Positions 16,850 through 24,024 of a DNA stretch of 64,000 nt are shown here, one piece after another. The stretch spans positions 1 to 64,000 of the forward strand of contig CAJUHP010000011.1 of the NCBI GenBank assembly GCA_910586125.1. The letters are read 5' to 3'. The notes under the pieces were generated by a model, which saw nothing but the letters and a program-made list of their open reading frames with translations, had not been told where the DNA came from and did no database searches. Both the position numbers and the translations under genes were made by a program. Positions within the stretch are counted from its first letter, which is position 1. Every line of letters starts with the position of its first letter. The DNA is from an uncultured Lachnospiraceae bacterium (GTDB taxonomy: Bacteria; Bacillota; Clostridia; Lachnospirales; Lachnospiraceae).

Positions 16850-17454
16850 AAATAATATTTGCGACGGGAAACGAGGGAAAGATGAAAGAGATCCGCATGA
16901 TCCTGGCGGATCTGGGGGCAGAGATACTGTCCATGAAGGAGGCTGGCATGGATCTGGATATCGAGGAGGACGGCCTGACTTTTGAGGAAAATGCCATTAT
17001 CAAGGCGCGGGCCGTCCATGCGCATGCGAAGGATGCCGTGGTGCTGGCGGACGATTCGGGTCTGGAGATCGATTATCTGGACCGCCAGCCGGGCGTGTAT
17101 TCTTCCCGCTATATGGGGGAAGACACGCCGTACGACGTAAAAAATGCGGCGATCATCCGAAAATTGGCCGGCGCGGTGGAGGAGGAGCGCACCGCGCGTT
17201 TTGTCTGTGTGATTGCGGCTGCGCTGCCGGACGGACGGATATTGACTTCTCAGGGCGTGATCGAGGGGAGGATCGCCCACAAACCGGCCGGGGAGGAAGG
17301 GTTTGGCTACGATCCGATTTTTTATGTGCCTGATTTTCACGCCACAACGGCGGAGCTGACGCCGGAGCAGAAAAACGCCGTAAGTCACAGGGGAAAGGCG
17401 CTGCGGGCTATGAAAAGAAAATTGAGCCGATATTTTGAGGAGTATGAAAAATGA
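16846..17454 (+). CDS. rdgB: XTP/dITP pyrophosphatase (RdgB/HAM1)
   Basis: This 202-residue HAM1-family enzyme has the substrate loop FATGNEGKMKE at the N-terminus. It also carries FEENAIIKA, the metal-binding ADDSGLEID, and GFGYDPIF followed by KNAVSHRGKAL. All conserved motifs are present and the length is normal. It hydrolyses deaminated purine triphosphates such as dITP and XTP to monophosphate and pyrophosphate, which keeps them out of DNA and RNA. It is coupled by 4-base overlaps to the genes on both sides. Confidence 0.95.
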   Translation: MKIIFATGNEGKMKEIRMILADLGAEILSMKEAGMDLDIEEDGLTFEENAIIKARAVHAHAKDAVVLADDSGLEIDYLDRQPGVYSSRYMGEDTPYDVKNAAIIRKLAGAVEEERTARFVCVIAAALPDGRILTSQGVIEGRIAHKPAGEEGFGYDPIFYVPDFHATTAELTPEQKNAVSHRGKALRAMKRKLSRYFEEYEK

Positions 17455-17930
17455 AAATATTGATTGTCAGCGACACGCACGGACGGAACGGAAACTTCAA
17501 GGCGGTCTATCAGGCGGTCAGCCCGGTGGATATGGTTCTTCATCTGGGCGATGTGGAGGGAGCGGAGGAGACGTTTGCATCCATGGTAAAATGCCCCTTT
17601 TATGCTGTGGCCGGAAACAATGATTTCTTTACCAGCCTTCCCATGGAGCAGGAGATCCAAATCGGTACATACAAGGCGTTTTTGTGTCACGGACATTACT
17701 ACCGTGTGTCTATGACCAACCAGCTTCTAGCCGACGAAGCCAGGGCCAGAGGCTGCAGTCTGGCATTTTACGGCCACACCCACAGACCAATGATCGAGAG
17801 AAACCAGGATGTGACGCTGCTCAATCCGGGCAGCCTGTCCTTTCCGCGCCAGGATAACCGCAAACCGTCGTATATGATTATGGACATTGATCGGCATAAC
17901 GAGGCGCATTTTACAATCTGTTACTTATAG
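17451..17930 (+). CDS. YfcE/MJ0936 family metallophosphoesterase
   Basis: This is a 159-residue calcineurin-like phosphodiesterase. The metal ligands appear as SDTHGR, GDVEG, GNND, CHGHYY and GHTHRP, in the order expected for the YfcE/MJ0936 group. These enzymes are cytoplasmic phosphodiesterases with broad activity in vitro; the natural substrate is not established. The gene is the last in the methyltransferase-rdgB run and overlaps rdgB by 4 bases. Confidence 0.92.
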   Translation: MKILIVSDTHGRNGNFKAVYQAVSPVDMVLHLGDVEGAEETFASMVKCPFYAVAGNNDFFTSLPMEQEIQIGTYKAFLCHGHYYRVSMTNQLLADEARARGCSLAFYGHTHRPMIERNQDVTLLNPGSLSFPRQDNRKPSYMIMDIDRHNEAHFTICYL

Positions 17931-18021
17931 AGGGAACGAGAGCTTGAAAGCGGGAATAAATATTCTCAAAGCAAACAAAATCCTGTGGCGGTTAGAGAAT
18001 GAGATTTTATAAAAAAACCGC

Positions 18022-18050
18022 TTGACAATCGGGCCGCCGTCGTTTATAAT
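18022..18050 (+). promoter_or_regulatory. consensus promoter for tRNA-Gly
   Basis: TTGACA (18022-18027) and TATAAT (18045-18050) are both perfect, with a 17-base spacer. The predicted start lies about 35 bases before the tRNA. Confidence 0.92.
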
Positions 18051-18091
18051 ATGTTACATGTCACTGAGGAAACAAAACATTCTCAGTGTTT

Positions 18092-18162
18092 GCAGGTGTA
18101 GTTCAATGGTAGAACACTAGCCTTCCAAGCTAGATACGTGGGTTCGATTCCCATCACCTGCT
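18092..18162 (+). tRNA. tRNA-Gly (anticodon TCC)
   Basis: This is a 71-base cloverleaf. The acceptor stem is GCAGGTG with CACCTGC, the anticodon arm CTAGC-CTTCCAA-GCTAG contains TCC, and the T arm GTGGGTTCGATTCCCAT is standard. CCA is not encoded. A short run of T follows directly and may act in termination. Confidence 0.96.
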
Positions 18163-18200
18163 TTTTTGCTGCTATCCGAGCGGGGCCGTTTGCAAGAAAA

Positions 18201-18380
18201 CTGCCTTTCCTATCAAGAGCAGCAGAGACTTGTCCAATTCAAGTTCTCTATTAGATGAAAAAAGAATGTACTGATCCCGATGGAGTTCCGGAGGGAGAAG
18301 GCAGCAAATAAAGGAGAGATAAGGAGCCATCCGGCAGCGTTCTTTTGGAGACGTTTTGAGGATGGTGTATTGTTTTCCAT
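18201..18380 (+). ncRNA. structured leader RNA of unknown class before the TM1266 gene
   Basis: Between tRNA-Gly and the next gene lies about 200 bases of sequence with nested pairing. CTGCCTT (18201-18207) pairs with AAGGCAG (18298-18304). Inside this, GAGACTTG pairs with CAAGTTCTC across a short loop. CCATCC (18327-18332) can pair with GGATGG (18360-18365). CGGCAGC (18332-18338) is an exact complement of GCTGCCG (18386-18392) inside the terminator stem, so it could act as an anti-terminator. The segment CTATCAAGAG recalls the start of SAM-I riboswitches, but the rest of that core is absent. I therefore call it an unassigned attenuator-type leader. Confidence 0.5.
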
Positions 18381-18404
18381 GCCCGGCTGCCGCCGGGCTT
18401 TTTT
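18381..18404 (+). terminator. intrinsic terminator in the leader, just upstream of the TM1266 gene
   Basis: GCCCGGC (18381-18387) and GCCGGGC (18392-18398) form a tight hairpin followed by TTTTTTG. It lies about 30 bases before the start codon at 18435, where it would block the gene unless read through. Confidence 0.85.
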
Positions 18405-18434
18405 GTTTATCAGATCAAAGAAAGGAGATTGGAT

Positions 18435-18689
18435 ATGGAAACTAGAGTTGCATTGATCGGTATTATTGTGGAGGACCCAGATTCTGTGGAACGTCTGAAT
18501 CATCTGCTGCATGAGAACAGCCGCTATATAGTAGGACGGATGGGAATTCCATACCGAGAACGAGACGTATCCATTATCAGTGTGGTAGTGGATGCGCCTG
18601 CCGAAGTGATCAGCGCATTGTCCGGACGTCTGGGGATGCTGCCGGGGATTCACACAAAGACGGTTTATTCAAAGCTGGGAAGCGCCTGA
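18435..18689 (+). CDS. TM1266 family iron-only hydrogenase system putative regulator
   Basis: This 84-residue small alpha/beta protein (ETRVALIGIIVED, GRMGIPYRERDVSIISVVVDAP, ALSGRLGMLPGIHTKTVYSK) matches the TM1266 family. That family has a ferredoxin-like fold similar to the NikR C-terminal or ACT domain and is usually encoded beside the hydE/hydF/hydG maturases of [FeFe]-hydrogenase. Its biochemical role is unproven; a ligand-binding regulator has been proposed. ATG 18435 is 7 bases after AAAGGAG; an in-frame TTG at 18429 is less likely. Here it is followed by an ABC uptake transporter, not by Hyd maturases, and preceded by a terminator-bearing leader. Confidence 0.88.
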   Translation: METRVALIGIIVEDPDSVERLNHLLHENSRYIVGRMGIPYRERDVSIISVVVDAPAEVISALSGRLGMLPGIHTKTVYSKLGSA

Positions 18690-18774
18690 ATTGGGATTCG
18701 TACCCGCTGATGTGCCGTATGGCGCATGGGAAAATAAAGATTTTTAACAACAAAAACAAGGAGGACTCAAAGGA

Positions 18775-19803
18775 ATGAAAAGAAGGAAAAGTTTGGCCTG
18801 GATACTGGCTGCATCGTTTTGCATAGCGTTCTTTTTGACCGGCTGTGCGGGGAAAGTGCCGGAGACTGTTATAGAACCAGAAACATCCGAATCGAGAAAC
18901 GTGAGAATTCCCACCACTACGATTCGTGTCGGTTCCCTGAAGGGGCCTACATCCATGGGTCTGACGGAGGTAATGAATCGCTTAGAAGACTCGGAAAACA
19001 GACTGCACTATGAATTTACCATTGCGGCGGCAGCGGATGAGATCAATGCCTCTTTCCTGAAAGGAGAGTTGGATATCGTATTGATCCCGGCGAATGTGGC
19101 CAGCATTCTGTATCATAAGACGGAAGGTCAGGCGGTGGTTCTGGATATCAATACGCTGGGCGTGCTGTATCTGCTGGAAAAAGGAGAACGGATTCAGAGT
19201 GTGGCGGATTTGAGCGGGCGGACCGTCTATCTGCCGGGAAAGGGAACGACGCCGGACTATGCTCTGCAGTATATCCTGGCGCAGAATGGGTTATCTCTTG
19301 AGGATGTAAATCTGCAGTACAAATCCGAGGCGGCGGAGGTGATTTCGGCGCTGGCGGAAGATCCGGACGCAGCGGGTTTGCTGCCGCAGCCGGCGGTAAC
19401 AACAGCCTGCATGAAGGATAAAGAGCTGCGTATCGCTCTGGATTTGACAGAGGAGTGGGACAAAGTCAGCGAGGACAGCAGTCTGGTAACGGGCGTCACG
19501 CTTGTGCGCCGGGAATTTCTGGAAGAAAATGAGTTAGCGGTAAAAGTATTTTTAGCTTCTCATAAACAATCAGCGGATTTTGTAAACACCAACGTGGAGG
19601 AGGCGGCTGAAAAGATTGCACAGCTTGGGATCGTGCCGAAAGCGGAAGTAGCGGTGCAGGCGATTCCCTACTGCAACATAACCTGTATAACGGGCGAGGA
19701 GATGCAGAGAGCACTTTCCGGTTATCTGAATGTGCTGGCGGGACAGAATCCGGAAGCCGTGGGAGGCGAAGTGCCGGCTGATGATTTTTACTACCAGCCA
19801 TGA
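18775..19803 (+). CDS. ABC transporter substrate-binding lipoprotein (SsuA/ThiY-like)
   Basis: This 342-residue precursor starts with KRRK, a hydrophobic segment and the lipobox LTGC, so Cys-23 or so should be lipid-anchored. The mature part is a two-lobe periplasmic-binding fold: IRVGSLKGPTSMGL at the start, ELDIVLIPANVASILY, then a second lobe with GRTVYLPGKGTTPDYALQYIL. The pattern resembles the NMT1/THI5 and SsuA group, which bind sulfonates, nitrate, thiamine precursors or similar small anions. The true ligand cannot be told. ATG 18775 follows a CAAGGAGG site. Its stop overlaps the permease ATG by 4 bases. Confidence 0.88.
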   Translation: MKRRKSLAWILAASFCIAFFLTGCAGKVPETVIEPETSESRNVRIPTTTIRVGSLKGPTSMGLTEVMNRLEDSENRLHYEFTIAAAADEINASFLKGELDIVLIPANVASILYHKTEGQAVVLDINTLGVLYLLEKGERIQSVADLSGRTVYLPGKGTTPDYALQYILAQNGLSLEDVNLQYKSEAAEVISALAEDPDAAGLLPQPAVTTACMKDKELRIALDLTEEWDKVSEDSSLVTGVTLVRREFLEENELAVKVFLASHKQSADFVNTNVEEAAEKIAQLGIVPKAEVAVQAIPYCNITCITGEEMQRALSGYLNVLAGQNPEAVGGEVPADDFYYQP

Positions 19804-20573
19804 AAAGAAAAGCAGGGGTGCTTTTATTCTGGCTTTTGTTCTGGCAGACGGCGGCCTGGTACATCCATCGGCCTGTTTTTCTGGTTGGTCCCTGGGAAAC
19901 GCTTCTGGCTCTTGGACGCCTGGCGTGCCGTGCAGAATTCTGGCGGGCAGTTTTCGCTTCTCTGTATCGGATCGGGACGGGCTTTTTCCTGGCATTTTTA
20001 GCCGGGCTTGTTTTCGGAGGGCTGGCGTATGTCCGTACTTTTTTCCGGGATCTGCTGAGGCCGGTGATTTTGCTGATGAAAACAGTGCCGGTGGCCTCCT
20101 TTGTCATTCTGGCCTTACTGTGGACAGGGGCGGAGCAGATGACGCTGGTCATCTCGTTTTTTGTGGTGTTTCCGATGATTTACCTAAATACACTGGCCGG
20201 CCTGCAGGCGGCGGATCCGCAGCTTTTGGAGATGGCACAGGTGTTTCACATACGTCCGCTGCCGAAACTGTGGCAGATTTACCGTCCGGCCCTGGCGCCT
20301 TTTTTGTCCGGCGCCTGCCGAATGGCCCTTGGTATGAGCTGGAAATCGGGAATTGCGGCGGAGGTTATCGGAACGCCGAATCATTCCATTGGAGAGCGCC
20401 TGTATATGGCTAAAATTTTCTTTGATACCGACGAACTTTTTGCCTGGACGGCCGTGGTCGTACTTTTGAGTTTTTTGTTTGAGAAGGCGGTTTTGGCATT
20501 TTTGAATCGTGTGGGAATCTGCGAAGGGGAAGGCGGCGCGCGGAAAGGGAAGCCGAAGAATCGCATTGGCTGA
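19800..20573 (+). CDS. ABC transporter permease (SsuC/ThiX-like)
   Basis: This 257-residue membrane protein has about six helices. The cytoplasmic EAA-like coupling loop reads LLEMAQVFHIRPLPKLWQIYRPAL, placed as in binding-protein-dependent transport permeases (BPD_transp_1). Its N-terminus is shorter than usual but the core is complete. It is coupled to the lipoprotein gene by an ATGA overlap. It would form the channel for the small substrate captured by the lipoprotein at 18775-19803. Confidence 0.9.
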   Translation: MKRKAGVLLFWLLFWQTAAWYIHRPVFLVGPWETLLALGRLACRAEFWRAVFASLYRIGTGFFLAFLAGLVFGGLAYVRTFFRDLLRPVILLMKTVPVASFVILALLWTGAEQMTLVISFFVVFPMIYLNTLAGLQAADPQLLEMAQVFHIRPLPKLWQIYRPALAPFLSGACRMALGMSWKSGIAAEVIGTPNHSIGERLYMAKIFFDTDELFAWTAVVVLLSFLFEKAVLAFLNRVGICEGEGGARKGKPKNRIG

Positions 20574-20703
20574 TGGGGGAAGCAAAAAAGCTGGAATGGG
20601 GAGAGGGAGAAAGCGGCGGACTTTTCTGCCGGCGGCGGAAGAGAAGACCGGCAGAAAGACCAATGGAAAGCAGAAGAAATCCGATAGAAGAGGGAGATAA
20701 ATT

Positions 20704-21306
20704 ATGGCGGGATATGCGGTGCGCGGACTGAAAAAATCATATAACGGCTCTCCTGTTTTTCAGTCGGTAAATCTAGAGTGGAACGAGGACGGAATTTACT
20801 GCCTGATGGCGCCTTCGGGTGCTGGAAAGACAACCTTTCTGCGGGTTCTTATGGGGTTGGAAAGGCCGGATATCGGCATTTTGGAAGGCTTCAAAGGCCG
20901 GCGGATCGGAGCTGTTTTTCAGGAAGACCGGTTATGTTTAAACCTGAATGCGGCCGCGAATATTTTGCTAATCGACCCGGTTTGCAGAGGAGAAAAACTG
21001 CGGCAGGAACTGCTTTGGCTGCTGCCGCAGGAGTCTTTGGATAAGCCGGTTTCTGAATACAGCGGCGGTATGAGACGGAGAGTCAGCCTGCTGCGGGCTT
21101 TGTTAAGCCGCGGGGAAGCGCTGCTGTTTGACGAGCCGTTTAACGGCCTGGATACCGAGAGCCGTCGTGCCGCTATAGAGTATGTAAGGAAAAGGCGAGG
21201 CGGCCGGCTTCTGCTGTTTACAACGCACCATGAGGAGGAAGCGGAGGCATTGGGTGCTTGTATGCTGCGCTGGAATGGGGCGGAACGCACTTGGATACAG
21301 GAGTGA
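20704..21306 (+). CDS. short ABC transporter ATP-binding protein (SsuB/ThiZ-like)
   Basis: At 200 residues this is shorter than the usual 240-260. All core motifs remain: Walker A APSGAGKTT (about 37-45), the Q-loop in GAVFQEDRL, signature SEYSGGMRRR (a non-canonical form of LSGGQ), Walker B ALLFDEPFNGLD and the H-loop in TTHHEEE. The missing length is in the segment between Walker A and the Q-loop and at the C-terminus, typical of small SsuB-like subunits in Clostridia. It is separated from the permease by 130 purine-rich bases without a gene, but a GGGAGAT site precedes the ATG. It should energise the SsuABC-like importer. Confidence 0.88.
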   Translation: MAGYAVRGLKKSYNGSPVFQSVNLEWNEDGIYCLMAPSGAGKTTFLRVLMGLERPDIGILEGFKGRRIGAVFQEDRLCLNLNAAANILLIDPVCRGEKLRQELLWLLPQESLDKPVSEYSGGMRRRVSLLRALLSRGEALLFDEPFNGLDTESRRAAIEYVRKRRGGRLLLFTTHHEEEAEALGACMLRWNGAERTWIQE

Positions 21307-21364
21307 GGGCATAGGTTCGGCGCCGCGTGATGACGGAGATGGTCTCAGGCATTTTGTTTGAGGG

Positions 21365-22468
21365 TCATTCCGTGTGGGCACGCAGGTATTCTTCTGCGGC
21401 CGGATCGATCATATCCAAAATGCGGCGCCATTCTTTTGTCTCATCGTTTCGTATCGTTTCGCTGCGGTTTCGATAGAGAAAACGGATGAGCTGATAGCAG
21501 TCAATCCAGATTTCACCGTTTCCTTCCTTTTGCGATTCGTCGAAAATAAGCTGAATGCCGAAATGCAGGTGAGGCGTGTCGATATTGTTGGTGTTTTCTT
21601 TTGCGCTGTATCCGGTCCGACCCATGTATCCGATGACATCACCGGCGGTGACGACACTGCCCTCCTCCAAATCTAGGCTGTATGGAAAATTTTGCCGCAG
21701 GTGTGCGTAATAATAATAGCGCCGGCCGTCAAAACTGCGGATGCCAAGCCGCCAGCCTCCGTATTGGTTCCAGCCGATTGCTTCTACGTAGCCGGATTCT
21801 ACGGCTATGATTGGTGTACCTGTTTGCCCCATCATATCATGCCCCAAATGTTTTCTGGCATACCCATAAGAACGGGATACGCCAAAATCATCGTAGTCTG
21901 AATAGGGAAAATTTTTTGCAATGGGCAGAAAGCATTTCAAGCCATATCTATGTTCCCATGTGAATTCTTCGGATAGAGAAGCATCTTCAGAATGGCTGGC
22001 GTTTTTTGCCACCTGAATTTTGTAATTACCTACCATTCCACCCAGAACGGCACTGTAGGCTTCATAATAATAATCATAGTGTGACATCCCTTCTGTCAGC
22101 GATTCTATCGTTTCCTTGCCAGAAAGGAGAATGTCAGCGAGCGCTCTCATATCTTTTGTCTGGTAGCGGGTGAAGTTGCCGCCGTTTTTGCAGGCAAGCA
22201 CAGCCAGAAGCTCGATCCAATGCAGTTCGATGGCGGTTCCATGGGTATCCAGATCGTATTGATAAGCATCTTCCAGTACCTGGCAGGTAACATTAAAATC
22301 AACCCATTTGATGAAATCGGAATCGCTGTCTTTTTGATAAAGCAAATTTTGTTCAGCGGCTGTCATCTTGGATTGACCGGACGACTGTTGCCATATAAAC
22401 AGAAGACAGACAGCACACAGCAAAAATAGTTCAGCTAAGACAGCAGCCGGAATAGAGGACCGTTTCAC
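21365..22468 (-). CDS. M23 family metallopeptidase, membrane-anchored
   Basis: The protein has 367 residues and starts at GTG 22468. A single N-terminal transmembrane helix (about 9-28) is followed by a helical extracellular region (about 30-190) and a LytM/M23 domain. The Zn-binding pattern is present: the HLGHDMMG segment supplies the first His and Asp, YYYAHL the catalytic His, and PHLHFG the last His pair. The domain starts with RSYGYARKHLGHD and includes the GVV/VTAGDVIGYMGRTG strand typical of the fold. Such proteins cleave peptidoglycan cross-links or activate amidases; the long helical N-terminal half resembles stage II sporulation and envelope M23 proteins. It is convergent with the ABC ATPase gene. 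Confidence 0.88.
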   Translation of the reverse strand: MKRSSIPAAVLAELFLLCAVCLLFIWQQSSGQSKMTAAEQNLLYQKDSDSDFIKWVDFNVTCQVLEDAYQYDLDTHGTAIELHWIELLAVLACKNGGNFTRYQTKDMRALADILLSGKETIESLTEGMSHYDYYYEAYSAVLGGMVGNYKIQVAKNASHSEDASLSEEFTWEHRYGLKCFLPIAKNFPYSDYDDFGVSRSYGYARKHLGHDMMGQTGTPIIAVESGYVEAIGWNQYGGWRLGIRSFDGRRYYYYAHLRQNFPYSLDLEEGSVVTAGDVIGYMGRTGYSAKENTNNIDTPHLHFGIQLIFDESQKEGNGEIWIDCYQLIRFLYRNRSETIRNDETKEWRRILDMIDPAAEEYLRAHTE

Positions 22469-22814
22469 TAAAAATCACGCTCCCAATAATGTATTGATTC
22501 ATTTTATGATAGATGTAGGCGCCGCATACATGAGGAAAAGGTGTTAGGGATGTTGGAGTTTTTTTGTGGTTGTTGTTGTGATAAAATAAAGATGAATAAT
22601 GTACAAGTGTTACAAAAATGCTTGTCCACTACAAATTACTCATAGATACCTGCCATTCAGAAGGCTGTCAGGTATCTAAAATGAAAGACTAAATGCAACA
22701 TTTTTCGAAGTGGAAATAAGTGAAAAACTAAAATCTACATTGTTTCCCTCAAAGTGGAAATAAACTTTTCACTTCAGGATTACAAAAAAGTTAGAAGGAA
22801 AATGAAAAAAAAAG
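22469..22814. other. non-coding AT-rich spacer
   Basis: I see no convincing gene here. The right part holds two copies of AAGTGGAAATAA and several A/T runs. The left end presumably carries the promoter of the M23 gene, reading left, though no clear box stands out. Confidence 0.6.
22708..22763 (+). repeat. paired AAGTGGAAATAA repeats
   Basis: AAGTGGAAATAA occurs at 22708-22719 and again at 22752-22763, 44 bases apart. The second copy is followed by ACTTTTCACTTC, which is partly its inverse. The arrangement could be the remnant end of an insertion element or a regulatory site; no transposase lies beside it. Confidence 0.6.
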
Positions 22815-22841
22815 TTGACATTTTGATTTTCCTGTGATAAT
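22815..22841 (+). promoter_or_regulatory. promoter of the tRNA cluster
   Basis: TTGACA (22815-22820) is followed by TGTGATAATAT. With a 15-base spacer the -10 is GATAAT with a TG extension, and with 17 bases it is TAATAT. It lies about 140 bases before tRNA-His. Confidence 0.6.
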
Positions 22842-22979
22842 ATGTGTGAGTACTCGCCGGTATGACAAAGTAAGAAATTGCAGGAAAACATTTTCTTTGC
22901 CGGCATGTATTGTTCCTCTGTTAGTTCAGCCACAGAATAGCAGATGAAATGCTTTATGGACGCAGGTTTGATTGCCATG

Positions 22980-23053
22980 GTGGGTATGGCGCAGTTGGTT
23001 AGCGCGCCAGATTGTGGCTCTGGAGGTCCAGGGTTCAAGTCCCTGTACCCACC
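22980..23053 (+). tRNA. tRNA-His (anticodon GTG)
   Basis: The acceptor stem is GTGGGTA with TACCCAC, and the anticodon arm CCAGA-TTGTGGC-TCTGG contains GTG. The base before, G 22979, can serve as the His-specific G(-1) opposite C73. CCA is not encoded. Confidence 0.95.
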
Positions 23054-23059
23054 CTCTTT

Positions 23060-23131
23060 TGGGCTATCGCCAAGCGGTAAGGCACAGGACTTTGACTCCT
23101 GCATTCGCTGGTTCGAATCCAGCTAGCCCAG
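23060..23131 (+). tRNA. tRNA-Gln (anticodon TTG)
   Basis: The acceptor stem TGGGCTA pairs with TAGCCCA, and the anticodon arm CAGGA-CTTTGAC-TCCTG contains TTG. The T arm CGCTGGTTCGAATCCAGC is normal. It is separated from tRNA-His by six bases. Confidence 0.95.
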
Positions 23132-23139
23132 TTATATTT

Positions 23140-23212
23140 GGGCCATTAGCTCAGGTGGTAGAGCACTTGACTTTTAATCAAGTTGTCCGGGGTTCGAGTC
23201 CCCGATGGCTCA
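23140..23212 (+). tRNA. tRNA-Lys (anticodon TTT)
   Basis: The acceptor stem GGGCCAT pairs with ATGGCTC (one G-U), and the anticodon arm CTTGA-CTTTTAA-TCAAG contains TTT. It is the third tRNA of the cluster. Confidence 0.95.
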
Positions 23213-23221
23213 CGCAACAGG

Positions 23222-23248
23222 AAAATAAGCCCAGGCAGGGCTTATTTT
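23222..23248. terminator. perfect 11-bp hairpin between tRNA-Lys and tRNA-Leu
   Basis: AAAATAAGCCC (23222-23232) and GGGCTTATTTT (23238-23248) pair perfectly around AGGCA. The stem ends in A on the left and T on the right, so it can terminate in either direction. If efficient, tRNA-Leu would need read-through or its own promoter, none of which is obvious in the eight bases between. Confidence 0.75.
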
Positions 23249-23256
23249 GATATCAG

Positions 23257-23338
23257 GCGGATTTGGCGGAACTGGCAGACGCGCAGGATTTAGGTTCCTG
23301 TCCCGCGAGGGGTATGGGTTCGAGTCCCACAATCCGCA
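23257..23338 (+). tRNA. tRNA-Leu (anticodon TAG)
   Basis: This is an 82-base class II tRNA. The acceptor GCGGATT pairs with AATCCGC, the anticodon arm CAGGA-TTTAGGT-TCCTG contains TAG, and a short variable arm GTCCCGCGAGGGGT is present. CCA is not encoded. Confidence 0.95.
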
Positions 23339-23542
23339 TTAGATAATGATAATCCAAACCTAATTCCAATCGGGGATGGTTTTGGATTTTTAGTATATTT
23401 TGAGTGCAAAAGCAAAAATGGTGGTGTCGTGAATGATACTGCCATCTTTGGGCCTATCCCAAAGCGGCGCTGTTGACAAACTGAAGTAATATGCCCTCTT
23501 GTGAGATATAATTATTATATCAATCGCAGGAGGGCATTATAT
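23339..23542. other. spacer between the tRNA cluster and the transposase remnant
   Basis: No gene is seen. GCCCTC (about 23493-23498) and GAGGGC (about 23531-23536) form an inverted repeat around ATATAATTATTATAT just before the pseudogene start. This could be the leader hairpin of the dead insertion element. Confidence 0.5.
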
Positions 23543-23862
23543 ATGGTGGAAAGACAAAATAAACTGATTCAAATGGTAATTCTGGATATTGATTCCACAA
23601 TTCCAAGAAACCATTTGCTGAGACGGATTAAAAACGTGTAAACTTTGATTTGGTATCTGAAGCGGCCGCCCCTTATTATTCCCATGTCGAACAACAATCC
23701 ATGAATCCTGTTGTTCTGATAGAGATGCTGCGGAGCGGTTGTTATTATGGGATCAAATCAAAATGAAGGATTGAGGAGGGAATATCCCTTAATCTGGCAT
23801 ACTGCTGGTTGTGTGCCATTGATTCTATTTTAGAAGATCTCCCTTTTCCTCTGGTTTTTTGA
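23543..23862 (+). pseudogene. decayed IS1182-family-like transposase, N-terminal part only
   Basis: An AGGAGGG site precedes ATG 23543. The frame reads MVERQNKLIQMV then IPRNHLLRRIKNV before a stop near 23640. A frame shift by one base continues the match as NFDLVSEAAAPYYSH, NPVVLIEMLRSGCYYGIKSK, a stop, then RIEEGISLNLAYCWLCAID. This is the order of the conserved N-terminal domain of IS1182-type DDE transposases. The catalytic domain and the rest of the element are missing, so it is inert. Confidence 0.78.
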
Positions 23863-24024
23863 AAAAGTGAATGTATTCATCCTGCCATTGGTTCATAGTG
23901 GTTGGATTGAAAGTTGAGTTTCTCTGTAAGTCGAGGAGGTTTGCCATAATGGAGGGAAGAATTTCTAAATGACTTTATTTGGGCAAATTCATTTGCTTTT
24001 TATTAATCTAGCATTGGCAGTTTC
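23863..24024. other. AT-rich spacer without recognisable gene
   Basis: I see no start with a ribosome site and no match to the rest of the transposase. The stretch probably belongs to the same decayed insertion. Confidence 0.5.

Noticed and set aside
18201..18304. SAM-I riboswitch
   Set aside because: Only CTATCAAGAG and a partial GAGACTTGTCC-like match are seen; the GGCAACC core and other conserved blocks are missing.
22769..23250. Short frames across the tRNA cluster, on both strands
   Set aside because: They are translations of tRNA sequences (for example the familiar DLNPGPPEPQSGA string).
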